Assembly (NCBI GenBank): GCA_009703545.1
Contig: WLFX01000035.1
Coordinates: 1 to 8,145, forward strand
Direction: 5' to 3'
Source of the DNA: Actinomycetota bacterium
GTDB taxonomy: Bacteria; Actinomycetota; Actinomycetes; Actinomycetales; Microbacteriaceae
Length of the DNA stretch: 8,145 nucleotides
Position 1 is the stretch's first letter. Every line of letters begins with the position of its first letter. Made by a program: the position numbers and the translations under genes. Positions 1 to 6,370 of the stretch are shown one piece after another. The notes below the pieces were generated by a model that was not told the origin of the DNA, made no database searches, and was given only the letters and a program-made list of their open reading frames with translations.

Positions 1-50
1 CCGACTGTGCTGCCCGACGGGATGCCCGACTGTGCAGCCCGACGAGATGT
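1..50. repeat. Imperfect 25-bp tandem direct repeat, two copies
   Basis: Positions 1-25 and 26-50 match at 22 of 25 bases; the differences are at unit positions 11, 20 and 25. Each unit carries CCGACTGTGC followed by GCCCGACG, so CCCGAC recurs every 12-13 bp (13-18, 25-30, 38-43). The second copy ends one base before the helicase stop codon. The array is cut by the window edge, so its copy number is unknown. There is no T-run that would make it a classical terminator. It could be a small minisatellite or a structured 3' region of the helicase transcript. Confidence 0.75.
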
Positions 51-51
51 G

Positions 52-1440
52 CTAGCGCCCCTGCGGGCGAATCGATCGCGTCGGCTGCGTGTTGCGGCTT
101 CCGCGGAAGTTGTTTGCAGATTGACCGGGACGCTCGCCGACCGTGCTCGTGGCAGCGGGACGACCGGAACGGTCTCGCTGTGAACGCGTGCGCTGAGCAT
201 TGGCGCCAGTGGATTTTCCGCGTCCGCCTTGTTGCTGAACCTCACGAGGTGCTGGCTTGACGTACGCAGCGACTTCACCAATGAGTTTGACGACCGCCGG
301 TGAATCAGCGGTGACGGACTGAGGCGTGACGGTGATTGATACTTTGCGAAGGAGTGCCGCGAGGTCTTTCTTTTGGGTCGGAAGACAAATGGTGACGACG
401 TCACCTTCGGAACCGGCACGGGCGGTTCTGCCCGAACGGTGAAGATACGCCTTGTGTTCCATGGGCGGGTCGACGTGGATGACGAGTTCGATGTCGTCGA
501 CGTGAACGCCGCGAGCCGCAACGTCGGTTGCAACGAGTACTTTGACGCGCCCTGTGCTGAACGCCTCGAGGTTCCGATCCCGCTGAGGCTGAGACAGGTT
601 TCCGTGAAGGTCGACGCTGGGGATTCCCGCCTCGATCAGAACCTTGGCGAGTTTCTTTGCGTGGTGCTTGGTGCGCATGAACAAAACGCGGCGTCCCGTC
701 CCAGACGCGAGCGCCTTGATGAGCGCGTTCTTGCGGTCAACGTCGTCGACCTCGAATACGTGGTGGGTCATCGCAGCGACGTGAGAATTCGCTTCGTCGA
801 CCGAGTGCAGAACCTCGTTCTGCAGGAATTTGTTGACGAGTTTGTCAACACCGTTGTCGAGCGTGGCGCTAAAGAGCATTCGTTGCCCGCCGGCCGGTGT
901 CGCCGAGAGGATTCGTGTCACGATCGGCAAGAATCCGAGGTCGGCCATATGGTCGGCCTCATCAAGGACGGTCACCTCAACAGCGCTGAGGTGAACGAAA
1001 CCCTGTTTCATGAGGTCTTCGAGACGACCGGGGGTGGCGACGACGATATCGACACCCTCCTTGAGCGTCGCGACCTGTCGATTCTGCGAAATACCACCAA
1101 ATATGGTCATCGATCGCAGTCCATACGCGTCCGCGAGCGGCTGAAGCGCTGCGGCGATTTGTGTCGCGAGTTCACGGGTCGGTGCGAGAATCAAGCCGAG
1201 CGGATAGCCAGCGCGGCGTTTTCCGCCAGCAAGTTCGGTGCCGAGGCGCGCAATCATCGGGATAGCGAACGCGAGAGTCTTTCCCGATCCGGTTTTGCCT
1301 CGACCGAGAACGTCTCGACCTGCGAGTGTGTCGGGCAGGGTGTCGACCTGAATGGGGAAGGGGGTTTCTTTGCCGTCTTTCGCGAGGACCGCGACGAGAG
1401 GGGCGGGCACGCCGAGCGTGCTGAAGGTGTGAGTAGTCAC
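52..1440 (-). CDS. DEAD-box ATP-dependent RNA helicase
   Basis: This is a cytoplasmic ATP-driven RNA helicase that unwinds or remodels short RNA duplexes in ribosome assembly, mRNA decay or cold adaptation. Counting from the GTG at 1440 (462 aa), the order is Q motif FPIQ (28-31), Walker A GKTGSGKT (48-55), PTRELA (87-92), TPGR (136-139), DEAD (160-163), SAT (191-193), ATDVAARG (304-311) and HRSGRTAR (334-341). Both RecA-like domains are therefore complete. The last 65 or so residues form a basic, Arg/Gly/Gln/Asn-rich, low-complexity tail, typical of RhlE/CsdA-like helicases and probably RNA-binding. The start is uncertain: an in-frame GTG at 1476 would add 12 residues, and neither has a clear Shine-Dalgarno. 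I chose 1440 because family proteins usually begin just before the F-x-x-L-G-V segment. The helicase assignment is firm; the cellular role is not. Confidence 0.95.
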   Translation of the reverse strand: MTTHTFSTLGVPAPLVAVLAKDGKETPFPIQVDTLPDTLAGRDVLGRGKTGSGKTLAFAIPMIARLGTELAGGKRRAGYPLGLILAPTRELATQIAAALQPLADAYGLRSMTIFGGISQNRQVATLKEGVDIVVATPGRLEDLMKQGFVHLSAVEVTVLDEADHMADLGFLPIVTRILSATPAGGQRMLFSATLDNGVDKLVNKFLQNEVLHSVDEANSHVAAMTHHVFEVDDVDRKNALIKALASGTGRRVLFMRTKHHAKKLAKVLIEAGIPSVDLHGNLSQPQRDRNLEAFSTGRVKVLVATDVAARGVHVDDIELVIHVDPPMEHKAYLHRSGRTARAGSEGDVVTICLPTQKKDLAALLRKVSITVTPQSVTADSPAVVKLIGEVAAYVKPAPREVQQQGGRGKSTGANAQRTRSQRDRSGRPAATSTVGERPGQSANNFRGSRNTQPTRSIRPQGR

Positions 1441-1506
1441 AGTAATACCAGTTTCACATGGTGACCAATCGGGCACGAAGGTGCTCGGTCAATCGAGTGG
1501 GCGAGC

Positions 1507-1520
1507 GTGCCGAGTGGCAC
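1507..1520 (-). other. Small hairpin in the helicase leader
   Basis: GTGCC (1507-1511) and GGCAC (1516-1520) are perfect inverted arms around a 4-base loop. A weaker CTCG...CGAG pair lies between this hairpin and the helicase start. Both fall in the untranslated leader or at its start, depending on the true promoter. Leader structure is common in cold-responsive RNA helicase genes, but the stems here are only 4-5 bp and could be chance in GC-rich DNA. Confidence 0.3.
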
Positions 1521-1547
1521 AGTCGTTCGCCGAAGAAAAGATGTCAA
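1519..1547 (-). promoter_or_regulatory. Candidate promoter for the helicase gene
   Basis: On the minus strand there is a perfect -35 hexamer TTGACA (1547-1542). A 17-bp spacer leads to GACTGT (1524-1519), a poor -10 that keeps only the A at position 2 and the T at position 6. The -35 abuts a 13-bp inverted repeat, ACCGC-CTA-GCGGT (1547-1559), which could be an operator. Transcription from here would give a leader of roughly 70 nt before the GTG at 1440. No conserved operator family is recognised. Confidence 0.35.
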
Positions 1548-1630
1548 CCGCCTAGCGGTGAGGGATGCGTTATTCGACGCACACATCGAAAAATCTCGAG
1601 TGCAGTGCTTCCAGTGTACCCGCAGAACGG

Positions 1631-2233
1631 TTACGGTCCGAGCAGGCCGGACATTTCGACGATCTCGGCGGTCTGCGCAGCAACGATTGCGTTCGCCAAG
1701 GCCCTAACGTCATCATTCTGTGTCGTCGCCAACACGTCGTTGGCCATGTCGATCGCTCCTTCGTGATGTTGGATCATGTGCGAGAGGAATAGCGCGTCGA
1801 ATTCGGCACCGGTTGCCTTTTCGAGCACGGCCATGTCGGCGTCGCTGACAAGGCCCGGCATCGACATTCCGTGGGATCCGTGACCGTTCACCATTGCGCC
1901 CGCCGCGGCGAGCCACGCGGTCATCGTGTCAATCTCGGGTTGCTGCGCACCTTTGATGCGCGCGGCGAGGTCGAGAATGGCGGGAGTCGTGGTGTTGGTT
2001 TCGGCGAGCAGCGCGAGTTCGACCGCCTGGGAGTGGTGTGGAATCATCATTTGCGCAAACATGACGTCGTTGGAATCGAACGGTTGAGCAAATGTCGGAG
2101 CCGTTGTCGATGGCGGCAGTTGGGCCTGCGTTTCCTTGCCGTGATTCAGAAACCCGAACAGGTCACTCGAGCAACCTCCGAGGCTCAGTGCCAGCAGAGC
2201 GGTCAGGGCAATCGGCGCAACTATTTTGTGCAT
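1631..2233 (-). CDS. DUF305 family lipoprotein, probably metal-binding
   Basis: This is a predicted 200-aa exported lipoprotein. From the ATG at 2233, the N-terminus is a Lys plus a hydrophobic stretch (residues 3-18) ending in the lipobox LGGC, with Cys21 as the lipidation site. The mature part is a DUF305 domain with two related helical segments, MMIPHHSQAVELA (62-74) and SHMIQHHEGAIDMA (151-164). Their HH pairs (66-67, 156-157) are the family signature. A His/Met-rich linker, GHGSHGMSMPG (117-127), adds likely metal ligands. DUF305 proteins have a ferritin-like helical fold and often occur near copper or other metal genes, but no biochemical role is settled. The frame stays open upstream to 2536; I rejected that start because the signal peptide would become internal. 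No Shine-Dalgarno is visible; TAAACT (2246-2241) is placed for a leaderless start. The gene is divergent from gap, with no copper regulator in view. Confidence 0.85.
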   Translation of the reverse strand: MHKIVAPIALTALLALSLGGCSSDLFGFLNHGKETQAQLPPSTTAPTFAQPFDSNDVMFAQMMIPHHSQAVELALLAETNTTTPAILDLAARIKGAQQPEIDTMTAWLAAAGAMVNGHGSHGMSMPGLVSDADMAVLEKATGAEFDALFLSHMIQHHEGAIDMANDVLATTQNDDVRALANAIVAAQTAEIVEMSGLLGP

Positions 2234-2240
2234 GGCGTTG

Positions 2241-2246
2241 AGTTTA
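2241..2246 (-). promoter_or_regulatory. Candidate -10 box for the DUF305 gene (leaderless)
   Basis: On the minus strand TAAACT fits the actinobacterial TAnnnT -10 pattern and ends 7 nt before the ATG at 2233, so transcription could begin at or next to the start codon. There is no recognisable -35 at the right distance. The -35 position instead overlaps the TTCCTCGGAGGAA palindrome, which would suit regulator binding. Confidence 0.35.
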
Positions 2247-2264
2247 TGTGGTGGGGCTGTGAAA

Positions 2265-2277
2265 TTCCTCGGAGGAA
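2265..2277. promoter_or_regulatory. Perfect 13-bp palindrome between divergent genes, candidate operator
   Basis: TTCCTC-G-GAGGAA is a perfect inverted repeat with 6-bp arms around one base. It lies in the 114-bp spacer between the divergent DUF305 and gap genes, about where the DUF305 -35 would fall. It is too tight for a hairpin loop, so a dimeric repressor or activator site is the more natural reading. I do not recognise it as a CsoR, ArsR, DtxR or Fur site. Confidence 0.4.
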
Positions 2278-2298
2278 GCGAACATGATGAGAGGGCGA

Positions 2299-2327
2299 TT
2301 GTCGGCTCGGTACAGTGATTACATAAC
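2299..2327 (+). promoter_or_regulatory. Candidate sigma-70-type promoter for gap
   Basis: TTGTCG (2299-2304) and CATAAC (2322-2327) are 17 bp apart, each matching 4 of 6 consensus bases. The predicted transcription start falls near 2334, at the AGGAAGG ribosome-binding site (2334-2340) and so close to the gap GTG at 2348. It would drive gap and the coupled MFS gene. Confidence 0.4.
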
Positions 2328-2347
2328 AGCCACAGGAAGGTTTCGCC

Positions 2348-3802
2348 GTGCCGAACACCCGCCCCGAGATTCGACCGGCCGACGACTGGTCGGCCAAAAT
2401 TGCCGTCGCCGAGGAACTCGTCCCGTTGATTGGGCGCTTGCATCGAGAGAACGGGATTGTGTTGTCCGTTCATGGACGCAGCCTTCTCAATCTGTCCCCG
2501 ATTGACATTGTCCGAATTCACCGATTTGCTCGGCACGTCGACGGCGAAGAATTGAGTATTGATTTCACGTCCGAACTCGTCCGGGCTGCCGCTGCGATAA
2601 ACCCAGGTGCGGCCTCCATCGACGTTGCACGACTCAGTGCTGAGTTCCTCGCCGCAGGAAAACCCCCAATCGACGTGTTCGTCGCAGCGGAACTGGCCAG
2701 TATCGCGAACGGCGGAGATTCCAATACCCGAGTGGGCCGCGATGTTGTGCTTTATGGATTCGGACGAATCGGGCGCTTGATTGCGAGAATTTTGTTGTCC
2801 CGTTCGGCGGACATTGGCGGTTTACAACTGCGAGCAATCGTTGTTCGTCACGGCGGCGCCAAAGATCTCGTCAAACGCGCGAGCCTTCTTCGACGTGATT
2901 CTGTTCACGGCCCATTCAATGGATCTATCACCGTGGACGAGGCGAACAATCGAATCATTGCGAACGGTACGTCGATTCAGGTGATTTATGCGAACGACCC
3001 AGCCGATGTTGATTACCCGGCCTACGGAATCGAAAACTGTGTGATCGTCGACAACACGGGACGCTGGCGTGATGAAGAGGGACTGAGTCAGCACGTGAAA
3101 TCTAAGGGCGTCGGACGTGTTTTGTTGACGGCGCCAGGCAAAGGTGCTCTCAAGAACGTGGTCTTCGGAATCAACGACAACACGATCGTGGACGACGATC
3201 GGATTATCACCGCCGCATCGTGCACGACCAACGCCATCACTCCTGTGCTGAAGGTCATCAACGATGAATTTGGCGTGTCGTACGGGCACGTTGAGACCGT
3301 GCACTCGTTCACAAACGACCAGAACCTCATCGACAACTTTCACACCGGTGATCGCCGCGGTCGCTCGGCCGTCCTCAACATGGTGATTACTGAGACCGGT
3401 GCCGCACGTGCGGTCGCCAAAGCGCTGCCGGAACTTGCGGGAAAATTAACGGGAAACGCGATTCGCGTGCCGACCCCCGATGTCTCGATGGCAATCTTGA
3501 ACCTCACACTGGAACGCGATGTGACGAAAGAGGAACTCAATGCGTTCCTGCGAAACGCGTCCCTCAACTCATCACTTCGGCAGCAGATTGACTACATCGA
3601 ATCGGCTGAAGTCGTCTCGACAGACTTTCTTGGATCTCGGCGTGCGGGCATAGTTGACGGTCTCGCCACCATCACGAGTGGCAATCATGCCGTCGTGTAC
3701 GTCTGGTACGACAACGAGTATGGCTACAGCCATCAGGTTGTGCGAGTGTTAGAGAAAATGGGCGGTGTTTCGAGACCGTTCTTTCCCACCCCGAAGGGTT
3801 AG
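2348..3802 (+). CDS. gap: Glyceraldehyde-3-phosphate dehydrogenase, long GapB-like form
   Basis: It interconverts glyceraldehyde-3-phosphate and 1,3-bisphosphoglycerate using NAD(P). The protein has 484 residues against about 335 for classical GapA, because of a roughly 130-residue N-terminal extension. The Rossmann GFGRIGR is at 137-143, the catalytic SCTTN at 291-295 with Cys292, and the partner His319 lies in HSFTND. The C-terminal core keeps RVPTPDVS (373-380) and WYDNEYGYS (453-461). After the second Rossmann strand the sequence reads VVRHGG (165-170) instead of the Asp that selects NAD in GapA, suggesting NADP use (inference). This long form resembles corynebacterial GapB/GapX, linked to gluconeogenesis. 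The GTG start is fixed by AGGAAGG (2334-2340), 7 nt upstream. The gene lies 2 bp before the MFS gene, whose ribosome-binding site sits inside the end of gap. Confidence 0.95.
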   Translation: MPNTRPEIRPADDWSAKIAVAEELVPLIGRLHRENGIVLSVHGRSLLNLSPIDIVRIHRFARHVDGEELSIDFTSELVRAAAAINPGAASIDVARLSAEFLAAGKPPIDVFVAAELASIANGGDSNTRVGRDVVLYGFGRIGRLIARILLSRSADIGGLQLRAIVVRHGGAKDLVKRASLLRRDSVHGPFNGSITVDEANNRIIANGTSIQVIYANDPADVDYPAYGIENCVIVDNTGRWRDEEGLSQHVKSKGVGRVLLTAPGKGALKNVVFGINDNTIVDDDRIITAASCTTNAITPVLKVINDEFGVSYGHVETVHSFTNDQNLIDNFHTGDRRGRSAVLNMVITETGAARAVAKALPELAGKLTGNAIRVPTPDVSMAILNLTLERDVTKEELNAFLRNASLNSSLRQQIDYIESAEVVSTDFLGSRRAGIVDGLATITSGNHAVVYVWYDNEYGYSHQVVRVLEKMGGVSRPFFPTPKG

Positions 3803-3804
3803 CA

Positions 3805-5085
3805 ATGACGATTCTGCGTAAGCGTCGAATCCACCCCGCGTGGTTCGTCGCAGGTGTCGCGTTCATCGCGTTGATGGGTGCGGCGGGTTTTCGCGCTGCT
3901 CCCGGACCTCTCATGATCCCACTGAACGAGGAATTTGGGTGGCCGATTTCGACAATGTCCGTCGCAGTGAGCCTCAACATCCTGCTCTACGGACTCACCG
4001 CCCCGTTCGCCGCGGCGTTGATGGGTCGATTCGGTATTCGCGGAATCACCATGGCCGCGCTGGTTCTTATTGCCGCGGGTTCCGGCTTGACGGTCTTTGC
4101 TCAGGCGGAATGGATTCTCCTCATCACGTGGGGATTGCTCATCGGTCTAGGGACGGGCTCCATGGCGCTCGTCTTCGTCGCAGAGATTTCGGGGACCTGG
4201 TTCGTCAAGCGGCGCGGACTCGTCACGGGCGTGCTTGCCTCGGGGAGTGCGACCGGGCAACTCATATTCCTTCCTCTCGTCGCGTCGCTGGCCGAGAACA
4301 TCGGGTGGAGAGAAGCATCGCTGGTCATTGCCGCAACGGCACTAGCTGTCGTACCGCTCGTATTCTTTTTCATTCGCAATCACCCGAGCGACCTCGGTGT
4401 CGACGCCTACGGTGCCGAACCTGGGACTACGCCACCTCGAACGCGACGAACGGGTGCGGTTCGGCTCGCGCTGACCACGCTTCGAGATGCTGCGCGGACC
4501 AAAACCTTTTGGGCACTCGCCGCTGCATTCGCTATCTGTGGGGCGACGACGAACGGTCTCGTCGGCGTTCACTTCGTTCCCTCCGCTCACGATCACGGAA
4601 TGTCCATCACGGTAGCCGCGGGGCTCCTTGCGGTCGTCGGGGTTTTCGACGTCGTGGGGACTATCGCGTCCGGCTGGTTGACGGACCGCATCAACCCCCG
4701 TTACCTCCTCGTCGGCTATTACACGTTTCGTGGAATCGGACTGTCATTCCTGCCGTTGCTGCTCGATAAGGACATTCATCCCAGCATCGTGTTGTTCGTT
4801 GTCGTTTATGGGCTCGACTGGGTTGCGACAGTTCCGCCCACTATTGCACTGTGCCGCGAGTATTTCGGCGACCGCGCGGCCATCGTGTTCGGCTGGGTTT
4901 TTGCGTCTCACCAAGTCGGAGCCGCGTTCGCTGCGACGGCAGCTGGACTCGTGCGCGACGTGATGGGCACGTACACGTATGCCTGGCTCGGGGGAGCGGC
5001 ACTGTGTCTCGTTGCCGCCGTGTTCTCGTATGTCGTTCGAGGGACATCCACGTCGAACTGGGCGAAGGTTACAACGGGGGGATAG
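3805..5085 (+). CDS. MFS transporter, oxalate/formate- or monocarboxylate-like
   Basis: This is a 426-aa inner-membrane secondary transporter. The hydrophobic pattern fits 12 transmembrane helices, with a polar central loop at about residues 191-232 (RNHPSDLGVD, then a Thr/Arg-rich stretch). A degenerate motif A, GRFGIRG (74-80), lies between helices 2 and 3, and its counterpart GWLTDRINPR (290-299) sits in the second half. The RNHPSDLG end of helix 6 and the overall style resemble the oxalate:formate antiporter/monocarboxylate group of MFS proteins; the substrate is not readable. The start follows GAAGGG (3793-3798) by 6 nt, inside the last codons of gap, with only 2 bp between stop and ATG. 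Translational coupling is therefore likely. Import of an organic acid feeding gluconeogenesis would fit (inference). Its 3' end overlaps the convergent SOUL gene by 17 bp. Confidence 0.88.
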   Translation: MTILRKRRIHPAWFVAGVAFIALMGAAGFRAAPGPLMIPLNEEFGWPISTMSVAVSLNILLYGLTAPFAAALMGRFGIRGITMAALVLIAAGSGLTVFAQAEWILLITWGLLIGLGTGSMALVFVAEISGTWFVKRRGLVTGVLASGSATGQLIFLPLVASLAENIGWREASLVIAATALAVVPLVFFFIRNHPSDLGVDAYGAEPGTTPPRTRRTGAVRLALTTLRDAARTKTFWALAAAFAICGATTNGLVGVHFVPSAHDHGMSITVAAGLLAVVGVFDVVGTIASGWLTDRINPRYLLVGYYTFRGIGLSFLPLLLDKDIHPSIVLFVVVYGLDWVATVPPTIALCREYFGDRAAIVFGWVFASHQVGAAFAATAAGLVRDVMGTYTYAWLGGAALCLVAAVFSYVVRGTSTSNWAKVTTGG

Positions 5086-5593
5086 TCGCGGCGTCTACGG
5101 GAATGAGCACTTCGTTTCGGCGAAGAATGCCGGGCTTCCACGGTGGGTCATAGCGCGCGAACATTACGGCGCCGGTCTCTCGAACTGCCATGGAGGATAA
5201 CGCTTGATGCAGTTCGGTTTCATAGCGTTTGACGCGGCCCTCTCGCCACCCGCCAGTGAACCGAACGGCGGCGACGGTTATCTCGGGCACCTGGTGTGTT
5301 GTCACGTCTGCGCGGGCGGGCGACGGCGCGGTCGACGTATCCCGGGGTAACACAAACGAGATGGTGTGTTCGGATTCCGATTCAGCGACATGAAAAACTG
5401 GGGCGGTCATGGCAATTTTTTCGCCGCCGCGATTTTCCCCGGAAATGTAGCGAACCAGCGGGGAAAATCCGTAGCTTGGTGCCGATTCGAAACTGCCGGG
5501 GACGGTCACACTGACGAGCACGTGTGGCTCATAGGTGCGGAACTCGACCCCGTCGAGTCGTCCCATCACGGTGTACTTCGCTTCCTCGGTCAT
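5069..5593 (-). CDS. SOUL heme-binding family protein
   Basis: This 174-aa protein has no signal peptide or membrane segment, so it is probably cytoplasmic. It matches the SOUL/HEBP family over its length: an early GVEFRTYEPHVLVSV (15-29), the block YISGEN...EKIAMTAPV (49-66), and near the C-terminus YDPPWKPGILRRNEV (148-162). Family members bind heme or other tetrapyrroles in some cases, but the heme-ligand His of animal SOUL is not generally conserved, so binding here is not shown. The gene is third in a minus-strand run after the cysteine hydrolase and the MIP channel, 63 nt beyond the MIP stop, so either readthrough or its own promoter is possible. GATAAA (5608-5603), 9 nt before the ATG, could be a -10 giving an almost leaderless mRNA. 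The 3' end overlaps the convergent MFS gene. Confidence 0.88.
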   Translation of the reverse strand: MTEEAKYTVMGRLDGVEFRTYEPHVLVSVTVPGSFESAPSYGFSPLVRYISGENRGGEKIAMTAPVFHVAESESEHTISFVLPRDTSTAPSPARADVTTHQVPEITVAAVRFTGGWREGRVKRYETELHQALSSMAVRETGAVMFARYDPPWKPGILRRNEVLIPVDAATIPPL

Positions 5594-5656
5594 ACCTACA
5601 GGTTTATCACGAGATTTCGTTGCGAGATCCCATATCGGCGCGTTGGCTAGCTCGGA

Positions 5657-6361
5657 TTACTTCTTCGAGGCCGCCGTCTTCAGTGTCGTGACCTTGGGAG
5701 CGAATACCAGAGTTACTCCGGCGACAATCAGAGCTGCGAAGAGCTGAATTCCGATGTATGACGGCACGGCTTCCGGTGCTGCACTGGTGTAGGAGTCGGT
5801 AAACATGTGCCCGAATGTCACTGCGGGGTTAGCCATGCATCCGGTCGGAGTAAGGAATATTGCGGTACCCACCCAGGCGGGAACCAGCCAGTTCAGCCCC
5901 TGACCGCCATTACGGCGAACCATTGCCACAACGATTCCGACGAGCACGCCTGTTGCGAGAAGTTCGCTGGCGAGTTGGTTGGGGATAGGAGGCGTTCCGA
6001 CCGTCATGGTGACGGTCGTTCCCGCCCATAAAAAATTTGCAACTACGGCGGCAAGGAATCCGCCGACGAGTTGAGAAACGACGTACGGGAGGGCTCGTTC
6101 TACCGGAGAGTTCTTCGTCAGGGTGAGAGCGATCGTCACGGCTGGATTGAAGTGTCCTCCCGATATCGGTCCGCCCATGGTGATGGCGATTGCGAGCGCA
6201 AATGCGCTGACGATGGCGATACCGAAAGTCACCATCTGGGGAATTCCAACCTGCGCGAGACCGGTCAGTGCGTACCCAGTGCCGATCTGCGCTGCAACGA
6301 GAAGCGCGGTTCCGAGGAACTCGACAACAAGGGCCGGGACAAGAGTGTTTTTAGTAGCCAT
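5657..6361 (-). CDS. MIP/aquaporin family channel with altered ar/R filter
   Basis: This is a 234-aa membrane channel of the major intrinsic protein family with six predicted helices and two half-helices. The NPA motifs are at 72-74 (GGHFNPAVT) and 178-180 (GCMANPAVTFG). In water and glycerol channels the second NPA is normally followed by Arg, the selectivity-filter residue; here it is Val181. From memory, an actinobacterial MIP subfamily often found near arsenic genes shares this NPAV feature, so a substrate other than plain water, such as a small uncharged metalloid acid, is possible. No arsenic gene is seen here. The gene begins 9 nt after the cysteine hydrolase stop, with AGGG in TAGGG overlapping that stop as a possible ribosome-binding site, so the two are probably cotranscribed. 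The C-terminus is Lys-rich. Confidence 0.9.
   Translation of the reverse strand: MATKNTLVPALVVEFLGTALLVAAQIGTGYALTGLAQVGIPQMVTFGIAIVSAFALAIAITMGGPISGGHFNPAVTIALTLTKNSPVERALPYVVSQLVGGFLAAVVANFLWAGTTVTMTVGTPPIPNQLASELLATGVLVGIVVAMVRRNGGQGLNWLVPAWVGTAIFLTPTGCMANPAVTFGHMFTDSYTSAAPEAVPSYIGIQLFAALIVAGVTLVFAPKVTTLKTAASKK
5998..6018. repeat. Perfect inverted repeat inside the MIP gene
   Basis: CGACCGTCA (5998-6006) and TGACGGTCG (6010-6018) are perfect 9-bp arms separated by TGG. They lie in the loop-coding part of the MIP gene, where the protein reads TTVTMTVG. The Thr/Val alternation makes palindromic codons easy, so this may be coincidence. In the mRNA it would form a strong but tight hairpin. 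Confidence 0.6.
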
Positions 6362-6370
6362 TCGGCGACC

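Noticed and set aside
373..1464. Long plus-strand open frame (363 aa) opposite the helicase
   Set aside because: It is antisense to a complete DEAD-box helicase; its translation is Arg/Asp/Val-rich with no recognisable domain, as expected for a shadow frame in GC-rich DNA.
1560..1630. Possible terminator after the DUF305 gene
   Set aside because: The minus strand has a T-run (GATTTTTCG), but no stable stem directly precedes it; the TGCGT/ACGCA stem lies after the T-run and is only 5 bp.
2234..2536. Upstream extension of the DUF305 frame
   Set aside because: It would bury the signal peptide and lipobox inside the protein and overlap the start of gap; the ATG at 2233 gives a normal lipoprotein.
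2822..3343. Minus-strand open frame of 173 aa inside gap
   Set aside because: It is antisense to the conserved catalytic core of GAPDH, with no family resemblance.
5594..5656. ACGA-GATT-TCGT hairpin between the MIP and SOUL genes as a terminator
   Set aside because: The stem is 4 bp with no T-run; it is too weak to call.
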